20,111 bases of DNA from Branchiostoma floridae (Eukaryota; Chordata; Leptocardii; Amphioxiformes; Branchiostomatidae): contig NC_049986.1 in NCBI RefSeq assembly GCF_000003815.2, positions 21,020,133-21,040,243 on the forward strand, written 5' to 3'. Positions 9,224 through 16,375 of the stretch are shown here, piece by piece; position 1 is the first letter of the stretch, and the number at the start of each line of letters is the position of its first letter. The position numbers and the translations under genes were made by a program. Under the pieces are notes generated by a model. That model saw only the letters and a program-made list of their open reading frames with translations. It did no database searches and had not been told where the DNA came from.

Positions 9224-9548
9224 ACAAACACTTCTTGTCCAGAGAGCAGACCCAAGAAGAAAAATTTCTCAACAGGAAAATACTGCAAGGCATATGGATG
9301 TAAAAGCTCAAACTACATTCAGGTGGATGGGGAGACAGTCCTGTCTAACATCTCATTCTTCAGTGTCCCCAAAAAAGTACTTGACAACAAAAAGAAACTT
9401 AAGCACTGGGCGTCTCTGATCAAAAGAGACATTTCTGCACTTACTAGTAACCAGAGCTCAGTGGTTTGTGAAAAGCACTTTGAAGACTCTGACATTCTGA
9501 GATGGTCAGGACATGGACTTAGGCTGAAGACGCCAAAGCTCAGAGAAG
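9224..9548 (+). CDS. THAP zinc-finger exon
   Basis: The acceptor is tgccttttccttttcag|ACA (phase 0) and the donor CAGAGAAG|gtaagt (phase 1). The C2CH pattern is visible: KYCKAYGC (C-x4-C), then FFSVP, HW in LKHWASLIKRD, VCEKHFEDSD (C-x2-H) and LRLKTPKL in place of the usual C-terminal AVPTIF-type box. Spacing and invariant Pro, Trp and Phe fit a complete THAP domain of about 85 residues. A 21-residue polar lead with a KKK patch precedes it, whereas most THAP proteins start directly with the finger. That supports an upstream coding exon. Confidence 0.87.
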
Positions 9549-12500
9549 GTAAGTGAACTTTACAAACTGTAAATGCAGAAATTTTTCGCTGCTGTATCTA
9601 ACTTCAAATTATAAGTTTTGAATATGTATTATCAGGGCTCGAAATACTACTAGTACCTGCGTATGCAGGTTAGTGCAGATAAAATTGGAGCTGTGCAGGT
9701 ATTTGTGATGTCTACCTGCACCTAACCTGTACTGGTCCCAAATACTAGGTTTTATACATAAACGTCATATGATGTAGGTGTACGTGGATTGTTATTAGCT
9801 AGCTGCATTGAATGTTACCACTACGACCTATTAAGTAATATTCTGTAGAAAAGAAAAACAATTCTAGTATGGACTATACTGTACTTCCAAAATTCAGAGT
9901 GGTGCAGGTAAAATTTGTCTGGTGCAGGCTATTTTTGATGTTACCTGCACCAGTGCAGGTATGCAGAAAAAGTATTTTTAGCCTTGATTATGCATGTCAT
10001 TGTCACTCATTGTGTGTCTTGTTAGTCTGTCTTGCTAACAAGAGGCAATTTCTTATCATTTATGAGAAAAATTCCCATGTTACATTTATTTCAGGCGCCT
10101 TACCTGTCCTTCACTCTTGGGTGACAGTTAAACCAAAGAGACCAGCTCCAAAACAGAGATGTTGGCCTCCCCCCAAGAAACTCAAAGGACCTAAGAGTAA
10201 GAAGGTATGTAATAATCATACCAAGTTCAATATGCATCTTAGTATGATATTGTGTTACTTTTATATGGCACAATTTATCAATGTATTTTTGTGAATATCA
10301 GCTGAGGAACATTTAATGTTTGTGCTTGGACACATGGCTACAATTGTTAAGTGGACGTCAATTGTTAAGAATGTCTCCCAACTGTAAGATTTGTTTGTAT
10401 TGCATTTTAGTTTTAGATATTACTGATCTACAAGAATACAGTGCTGTGCATTAGTACTAATGCATCGTTATTTTCCCTCACTTTACAGATTACTGCATCA
10501 GAGGTTGGCTCTTCTGTGAACAATTCAGCAAATGGTTCTGCTCCTGACCTCCACACCACCATGGATGCATCTGGTTCAGGACTGGACCAGGAACTAGATG
10601 ATCATCACAATTATGCCATCCGCCTACGTCACGATAGCAGACTGGAAGGAGACAACGCCAGACTGAACAGTGTTGTTACACCCATGTGTGCTCATTTGTC
10701 GAGCAGTGTACAAGGTGGTGGTGAAGATTTTCATGGAGCAAGTGACCATGTCAGTGAAGGGGTAAGTACAGTGCTGTCTATAGTCACTAAACCTTACTTT
10801 CATAGATTGTGGTACTGGTAGGGCTTTAAGAACATGAGTCCAAAATTGATAGGAATAAAAATTGTCATAGCTTGAGTGTGTGTATGTGTGTATGTGTGTG
10901 TGTGTGTGTGTGCGCGTGCATGTGTGTGTAAGTGTGCGTGTGCATGCATTTGTGCATATATATATGTGTTGATACGAGAGTTCATGTATCTTTGTGTATA
11001 GGTGTACTCTGTCTTATTTATGTGTGTGTCTGTGTGTTTGTGATTGTGTCTGTGTATGGTCTTTGTGTGTTGTATGATACATGTTATGTGTGTGTACTAA
11101 CTAGGAGCTCAACTGTGAGGCTGCTACCAGTTGAACTACAGTAACATCCCTTAAGCACAACTTATTATTGTTCTTACAGGACAGAAACCCACCAATGACA
11201 GGCATCCTAGGCTTCTCCAAGGAGACGACCCTTGCCCTCCTACCCAGGATGAAGGTAGAGGAACTACAGTCAGAGCTGAATCGGAGGAACATCGTGGTGG
11301 CAGCCGGGTACAGGGCGAGGCGCAAGGGTGACTTGGAACATGTGCTGAGAGAGGTCATGACAAAGGAGTATGAAGCAGAAGAAGACGAAGGAATGGACAT
11401 GATCATGAGTAACACTAGCCCTACATTCGAGCACGGCTGTAGTAACACTAGCCCTACATTCGAGCATGGCTGTAGTGACACTAGCCCTACATTCGAGCAT
11501 GGCTGTAGTGACACTAGCCCTTCATTCGAGAATGGCTGTAGTAACACTAGCCCTACATTCGAGCATGGCTGTAGTGACACTAGCTCAGCATTTGAGCACG
11601 GCCATTGGCTTGAAATGGGGGATGGCAGCCAAGTGCCTTCAGCACCGAACAATGACCAAACTACTTTGCAAAATGTTCGAGAGCTTCCTCAAGAGCACAC
11701 AGAAAAGGAAGAGACATCTAGCTGGCAAGCAACAGACATGGATGTCTCTGAGACTCCAAGCACTGATACAAGCCTTCGACAGATACAAGTAAAGAAAGAA
11801 CCTATGGAACTACTTGAGTTTGAACAGTACACATACAGTGCTGTAGGAGTGACAGAACCATTAACAAGTCTAACCCAGCACCTAGGAACTGTACTTGGGT
11901 CACAGCCCAATTCTGTAAGTTCTCAGGACCCGATGGTAAGAATTAAGACAGAGCCTGGTGTGGAAGAAGAGACAGAAGATGAGCAGCAGAACTTAAGGAG
12001 TGAGCCCTGTCCTTCTTCCCTTGGACAACTGTCTCAAGAACAAGTCAAGGTAGAGGTTTCCACAGAAGAAGATGACCAGCCTTCAAGTTCAAGTAAAGAA
12101 CCCGAAAAGGTGGGCTGACTGTGGCTATTTTCCTCAGATTTAGGGTTGGACTTGAATGACCATTCCACTCCAGAAGGGAGTACATTTTGTGTTGTACTAT
12201 AATTCCTCAGAGAATAAGTTGTTATTCGTGAATACCGCAAATACCACAAGTCGAGGCCTGAACATAAACACCTCTACATGAAAACATTTCACAAATATCT
12301 AGAGGCAGCAGTGGACAATCAAAAATTAGCTGCATAGCTCCAATATTTGGTGCAGAAAAGGTGCACATGCAAACAGTATTGGTTGGTTTTGGTTATTGGG
12401 TCGGCCGACTACTCACTCTTTGCAGCCAGGGGCTGAATTGCGAGGAGCTTACAATAGGCGGGGCTAAGCTCAAGCTCTGTTATTCAAGTGACACCAGGTA

Positions 12501-13608
12501 TGTTGAACTTCTTTTTTTAGGCCGTCCATGTGATGTTAACCAGGCCAATAAAATGTAGAGTCCCTGCCTGGTCAAGCGACGAAATAAGGGCACTTTTGAA
12601 GTTCTTGTCCCTGCCATCGGAGGGATGGGACCCAACACAATCCACTGGATGGCCAAAAATGAGATCACAGCATCCTCTCTGGTCCAAGGCTGCTCAGTTT
12701 GTGCAGGAAAATTCGAGATCATCAATTCTACGAACTGGTAAGTTATTTTGATCATGACCTTGTACTTTATTCAACTTTGACCCATTGTGATATTTCACTC
12801 CTTTATGTGAGGAAAGGACTAAATAGGTTCTTACATTTTACATGTACATCTGATGTTTCCTTGTGAATCTTGTTTCAGTTGGGGCAGTGCAGACTCAAGT
12901 CTCCAAACACCTGAATTCATTGTACCCCCTTAGTGCTGGAGGAAGACTTGCAGCAGAAAGGTAAAAGTGTGCAGGGTAGTTAGTTTAATTATAGACTCTC
13001 CTCAATTTGTTTGGGCTACTTCTTTTGTCCTTATGTATCAAGGAAACAGCACTCGTTATTACTGATCAGGCCTCGAAGTACTTTTTTCTGCATACCTGCA
13101 CCTCTCTGAATTTAGGAAGTATGGATCATACTAAAATTTTTCAGGAACATTGCTATTTGTTCTTTTATGCCTTACAGGTGGTAGCAGTCAATGCAGCTAC
13201 CGGTAATAACGATCCATATACACCTACATCATAGGACATTGATGGACCTGTGCAGGTTAGGTGCAGGTTGACACCACAAATACCCCCACAGCTCCAGTTT
13301 TATCTGCACTAATCTGCATATGCAGGTGGTATCTCGAGCCCTGCTGTATGCATATAAATTTGCTTCTATTACAAACTACAATGATTTATGTTTATGCATT
13401 TTTTATGTTATGTAATCCATTTCAGGCTATGGGGATTTCTGAGCAAGAAAGCCGCACCAGTCCCCGCAGCCCGGAGCCAATTCGGAGGTACATGGATGCT
13501 GGAGCACAGACAGAAGAACAGTTCTTAAAGCCGCATTTGCCAGTGATCCAAGAGACGTCAGCCCCAGTGCCCCAAGGGATCTCAATCCCAGAGCCCAATG
13601 GATGCTAG
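9224..13608 (+). CDS. THAP / SAP-like / Myb-like nuclear protein gene
   Basis: Seen: exons 9224-9548, 10095-10204, 10489-10761, 11180-12109, 12521-12737 and 12879-12960 have GT/AG borders and phases 1, 0, 0, 0, 1, 2 that match up to the last junction. A final exon at 13426-13608 is likely, but its phase conflicts. The product has, in order, a THAP zinc finger, a Lys/Pro-rich basic linker, a Ser/Gly/His-rich stretch, a SAP-like helix pair, six 11-residue repeats, an acidic region with three SUMO-consensus motifs, and a Myb/SANT-like region. Known: THAP and SAP domains bind DNA; Myb/SANT-like regions bind DNA or chromatin proteins. Inferred: a nuclear DNA-binding regulator, or a domesticated transposon-derived factor, since P-element transposases also carry THAP. 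The 5' end is not established (see the candidate exon at 7773-9099). I do not recognise a named ortholog. Confidence 0.72.
9633..9986 (+). mobile_element. Non-autonomous DNA transposon relic, hAT-like ends, copy 1
   Basis: Starts CAGGGCTCGAAATAC and ends AGTATTTTTAGCCTTG, an imperfect inverted copy of the start. Inside are repeated motifs GTGCAGGT and ACCTGCACC facing each other. It is 354 bp, non-coding, and lies in the intron after the THAP exon. A second copy is at 13067-13343 in reverse orientation. CAGGG termini are common in hAT elements, but I could not see a clean 8-bp target duplication. Confidence 0.8.
10095..10204 (+). CDS. THAP gene exon: Lys/Pro-rich basic linker
   Basis: The acceptor is tttatttcag|GC (phase 1) and the donor AGTAAGAAG|gtatgt (phase 0). 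Encodes ALPVLHSWVTVKPKRPAPKQ followed by a KK/PK-rich stretch that looks like a nuclear localisation signal. Confidence 0.75.
10489..10761 (+). CDS. THAP gene exon: low-complexity Ser/Gly/His/Asp region
   Basis: The acceptor is cctcactttacag|ATT and the donor GAAGGG|gtaagt, both phase 0 (91 codons). Includes DASGSGLDQELDDHHNYAIR and LRHDSRLEGDNARLNSVV. No domain recognised. Confidence 0.75.
10875..11095. repeat. (TG)n microsatellite, interrupted
   Basis: Dense TG/CG alternation from 10875 to about 10970, then looser TGTGTG runs to 11095. It lies in the intron just before the SAP-like exon. Open frames across it are artefacts of the repeat. Confidence 0.92.
11180..12109 (+). CDS. THAP gene exon: SAP-like segment, 11-residue repeats, SUMO motifs
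   Basis: The acceptor is attgttcttacag|GAC and the donor CCCGAAAAG|gtgggc (310 codons, phase 0 both ends). About residues 20-62 of the exon (LPRMKVEELQSELNRRNIVV onward, then GDLEHVLREVM) match the SAP two-helix pattern. Six 11-residue units of type SNTSPTFEHGC follow (11408-11605). The second half is acidic with VKKE (11789), IKTE (11942) and VKVE (12044), all of the SUMO-acceptor form hydrophobic-K-x-E. Reading through the donor would end two codons later at TGA (12116-12118), so a shorter protein from intron retention is possible. Confidence 0.85.
11408..11605. repeat. Coding minisatellite, six 33-bp units
   Basis: Six units of AACACTAGCCCTACATTCGA followed by GCATGGCTGTAGT/C, encoding S-N/D-TSPTFEHGC. 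Units 4 and 6 are the most diverged (SDTSPSFENGC, SDTSSAFEHGH). The period is divisible by three and the array is perfectly in frame. Confidence 0.95.
12521..12737 (+). CDS. THAP gene exon: Myb/SANT-like region, first part
   Basis: The acceptor is gaacttctttttttag|GCC (phase 0) and the donor CGAACTG|gtaagt (phase 1). Contains PAWSSDEIRALLKFLSLPSE, then HPLWSKAAQFVQENS and the start of an RT motif. The pattern W-x(3)-E, LL, W-x-KAA and RT is that of Myb/SANT-like or trihelix-type DNA-binding domains. The third helix runs into the next exon. Confidence 0.72.
12879..12960 (+). CDS. THAP gene exon: Myb/SANT-like region, last helix
   Basis: The acceptor is aatcttgtttcag|TT (phase 1) and the donor GCAGAAAG|gtaaaa (phase 2). 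Encodes VGAVQTQVSKHLNSLYPLSA, then GGRLAAE. RT-V-GAVQTQVSKHL fits the recognition helix of a Myb-like fold (typically RT-x(2)-QC-x-K-x(3)-L). Confidence 0.68.
13067..13343 (-). mobile_element. Non-autonomous DNA transposon relic, copy 2, inverted
   Basis: The reverse complement starts CAGGGCTCGAGATACCACC and follows copy 1 (9633-9986) closely: GATTAGTGCAGATAAAA, GAGCTGTG, ACCTGCACCTAACCTG, ATGATGTAGGTGTA and AGCTGCATTGA. It ends GTACTTCGAGGCCTG. It is 277 bp, 77 bp shorter than copy 1, and fills most of the intron between the last Myb-like exon and the terminal exon. Confidence 0.82.
13426..13608 (+). CDS. Likely terminal exon of the THAP gene; frame unresolved
   Basis: The acceptor is gtaatccatttcag|GCT. 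In phase 0 it encodes 60 residues including AMGISEQESRTSPRSPEPIR, MDAGAQTEEQFLKPH and IPEPNGC, ending TAG at 13606-13608. But the previous exon ends in phase 2. A strict join reads RLWGFLSKKAAPVPAARSQ and stops at a TAA near 13528. The phase-0 reading looks more protein-like and fits the acidic, Ser/Pro-rich style of the gene. A downstream AG in GAAAG|CCGCACC would reconcile the phases but lacks a pyrimidine tract. The stop codon is formed by a transposon end. Confidence 0.55.
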   Translation, partial: AMGISEQESRTSPRSPEPIRRYMDAGAQTEEQFLKPHLPVIQETSAPVPQGISIPEPNGC

Positions 13609-13823
13609 TCTCCAAGCAGATCCTACGGTAGCACAAGATAGTATCAAAAGCTGGCAGAGGAGTGAAGCCGGCCTATTAGTGTGTTAGGCTGCCTGATGAT
13701 AGCCATTGACCGTTGTGTTCTTTGGCAGATCATATGTTAGCCATACGTACTCCTAGGCAAGCTTCACTCTTCTGGCAGCTTTTGATGCTATCTTATGCTA
13801 CCGTAAGATCTGCTTGGAGATTA
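13606..13823. mobile_element. 218-bp MITE with long inverted repeats, ends the THAP gene
   Basis: Left arm TAGTCTCCAAGCAGATCCTA...; the reverse complement of the right arm reads TAATCTCCAAGCAGATCTTA.... The arms pair over about 65 bp (CGGTAGCA, AAGATAG, ATCAAAAGCTG, GAGTGAAGC). It is flanked by AATGGATGC (13597-13605) and AATGGATGT (13824-13832), an 8-9-bp target duplication that suggests a hAT, P or Mutator-type source. It has no coding capacity. Confidence 0.9.
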
Positions 13824-13825
13824 AA
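13820..13825 (+). terminator. Candidate poly(A) signal ATTAAA of the THAP gene
   Basis: ATTAAA spans the right end of the MITE and the first bases of the target duplication, 212 bp past the stop. Another ATTAAA lies at 13985. Which is used cannot be told from sequence. Confidence 0.4.
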
Positions 13826-13832
13826 TGGATGT

Positions 13833-16166
13833 CGCCCCAGCGCCTAAGCTGCAATCATTTCTTCATCCCCCCTTGTGACCCACAGATGGACAGGTGAAAT
13901 TGATAACTCGAGCAAGTAGATATGGCCATGTTGATCCGATGTGGCTGTCATCGTTTTTTTTTGTACGTTGAAGACAGGAAAAAATTAAACATTCTTGTTT
14001 GGCATGCCGTACTCTGTGTGTTAAGTCATTTGTTCAAACTTCTTGACCACTTACCGGTCGATACCATAATGAAGGGTACTTCAATTTTTTTTACAATTTT
14101 TTTTTTCATTTGCATGTTCTCATAGAATGCCAATCATAATTATAGTTTTAAGACATTTCAAAATATGAAAATAGTTCTGAGGTTCATTTAGGACAAATAA
14201 TCCACAAGTTATGTGAAGTCAGCTGCATCATCACATCTTGCTAATTCTGTCTTTCTGAAATAGAGGCAGAGACGTTTTCCCAAAACTATGAAACTCTTCA
14301 AGCAAGGCATGTCAACCCCAAAATACAAATTGGTGTAAACCACAATCAAACTAACCAGTACTATGAATCGTAGAAAGCAGCTGTAAAATGAGAAAATATA
14401 TGCCATAGATTGCAAGGAAAATGTTGGAAAATGTATGACAATGTCATTTGTATTCCCAACCATAGAGCAGGTAAATGGCACTTTGAAATCTTCTTGTCCC
14501 ATGTACATGTGCAATCCTATTCTCTGCTGGGTTCATTAATAGATTTACAATGGGATTTAGGAATATACCTTTTGGTTCTGGGGGTGGTAACTCACTATGG
14601 AAGCGGTTCTCAGCGTTTAATTGGCAATTTGCACTGCAGTTCTCAAAGGCAATAAATGTATTACTGAGTTTTGGCCAACATTATGTTCACCTCATAATAT
14701 GTTCTTCTTATACTCCAAATGACAAACTTTGATTTTCGAATATGGGAACCAACTGTACATAGAGAGGGAGAGAAACTGTATATTCGATTGAAAACGCTTG
14801 TAGCACAGATGGTTGTGGTTACAATTGGTAAAAGGCTTAGCAGTGCAAATGCGATGATTATCATAAAAATTATCATAGATAACATTTAATTCCTTACAGT
14901 ATTTTGCTCAAAGTAAGAGGAATACATAGTCTAGTCCAATGATTTTTAAATTTGAAGAAAATAAAATTTTCGATTTTTAAATTAAAAGACTACTCACAGA
15001 CAATTATAAATGTATGTGTCAACGATGCAGCTTCCTCCTTCCTTCCATTATTAAATTATTGCTTTGGCCGCGTTTGTTATCATTTTTAATCTAGCATGCT
15101 TTTCCGGATTATAATTACAGTTCTGATACAATGTGCATAATTGTGGACATGGAAGCCTGGTAAACTAATATACTTCAGTAACCAAGAGGAAGAAACTTAA
15201 TTGCTTCTAGTATCAAGGACAAATTTACAACAAAGCTTTATAAAGCAAACCTTCACGCAAGCATTGGCAGTCTGGTGATATCTTGAGCGCTAGCAATATC
15301 CGTGTTAACCGCGTTTGGTTGAATATTGATAAGCCTCGATAATTTCGAAATTGAGAAGGAAATAAGAGAACGGTCGTGGGTACAAAGCACCTGCCAACTG
15401 TAAATTGTCAAGTAATAAAGACATCTATCAATACCAGCACGGTTCATGATAACAAATACACCGATAGCGACGGAAACGTACAACGTTGTGAGGTATATAA
15501 TCTCACGAAAAACGCAGAGTCAACTGCGTCATACTTTTATTGGTTAGACTGATATCAGAAATGTGTTAACGTCTCTATTAAAAGTGCCAAACTTTATGGG
15601 GTAAGGCTAACGTTACATTTCCAATCCGGGGCCCGGCCGAAACGAAAAATAGAAATGTATAATTAAAATATACACAAATAATGCCCACGACTATTCTCTT
15701 TACGTCTTGTAAAGTTTGGTGTCTTTTATGTTATACTTTTCGTTCCCGGAAGCTGCACGGCCGGGCCCCGGTTTGCAAATGTGACGTAGGCCTCAGCCGC
15801 GATATCGAGGCAAACAATCATTTCCGAAAAGGAAAGAAAATGGTTTTCTGTCAACGATATCGATGGACCCGTTTTATTTTCAACTTGATACTCTATGCTT
15901 CATACTATATGCAAGGTAGATCTACATGTAATGGTGGTAGAGACTTGACCATCACGGGTATGAACGGACGACGCGTGGCTTCTCTCAGTATCATTACGGC
16001 TTTAATTTAAGTGTGAATGATAAAGTGAAGTCACTCAGGGTCATTTCCTCGTAAAAGTAAACAACGCCACAGAATACCCAGGCCGTACGGCAAACACGAT
16101 GTGCTCCCACTATCATGTGCGCCATGCGTTATCTTTATGGCACCCGATCTAATTTCGTACGCAAAG
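13833..16166. other. Intergenic region with no supported gene
   Basis: AT-rich with long T runs (14087-14106) and short frames lacking splice or start context. It contains the remainder of the former THAP-gene 3' end (ancestral TAA about 13842-13844) and the GC-cored MITE at 15603-15793. I see no tRNA, rRNA or other RNA gene. Confidence 0.5.
15603..15793. mobile_element. 191-bp MITE with GC-rich terminal repeats
   Basis: The left side has ACGTTACATTTCCAATCC then CCGGGGCCCGGCCG (15626-15639). The right side has the exact inverted 14-mer (15758-15771) and the inverted ACGTCACATTTGCAAACC. AACGAAAA also recurs inside both arms. The outer boundary is uncertain by about 10 bp, and no target duplication was seen. 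The centre is AT-rich and non-coding. Confidence 0.82.
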
Positions 16167-16174
16167 CATAAAAG
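16167..16174 (+). promoter_or_regulatory. TATA-like box of the vWA gene
   Basis: CATAAAAG lies 79 bp upstream of the ATG at 16253, a plausible TATA position for a 5' untranslated leader of about 50 bases. This is a position-and-motif argument only. Confidence 0.4.
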
Positions 16175-16252
16175 TGGCAAAGAACGGCCACGGCTACAGT
16201 TGCTGACCAGCAGTTTGAAGAGTATTGTACTCCACCGTGAAGCTGTGCAACG

Positions 16253-16375
16253 ATGCGTTCCGTTTTTCTTCTCACCACTACGACTCTGGTGCTGCTGAGC
16301 ACGACTGCCTACGCCTGGCTGTACGACACGACGTCTGTCGACTGTCTGCAGTCTCAATGGACAGAGTGGATGAAG
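16253..16375 (+). CDS. vWA gene exon 1: signal peptide and WTEW motif
   Basis: ATG in context gcaacgATG. Encodes MRSVFLLTTTTLVLLSTTAY then AWLYD and CLQSQWTEWMK; the donor is ATGAAG|gtagta (phase 0). The hydrophobic core and AYA cleavage site are typical of a signal peptide. Confidence 0.88.

Noticed and set aside
10800-11144. Frames rich in His/Thr or Cys/Val around the TG repeat
   Set aside because: They are translations of the (TG)n microsatellite.
13178-13202. 25-nt micro-exon (ttacag|GTGGTAGC...ACCG|gtaata) that would fix the splice phase
   Set aside because: It lies wholly inside the transposon relic and brings an in-frame TAG when joined in the required phase.
15253-15483. Minus-strand frame with a hydrophobic start, near a TATA-like run
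   Set aside because: It has no ATG at the start, no acceptor, and no recognisable domain. The hydrophobicity is explained by AT-rich composition.
15681-16010. 109-residue plus-strand frame
   Set aside because: It begins inside the GC-cored MITE and runs into AT-rich intergenic DNA. No motif was found.
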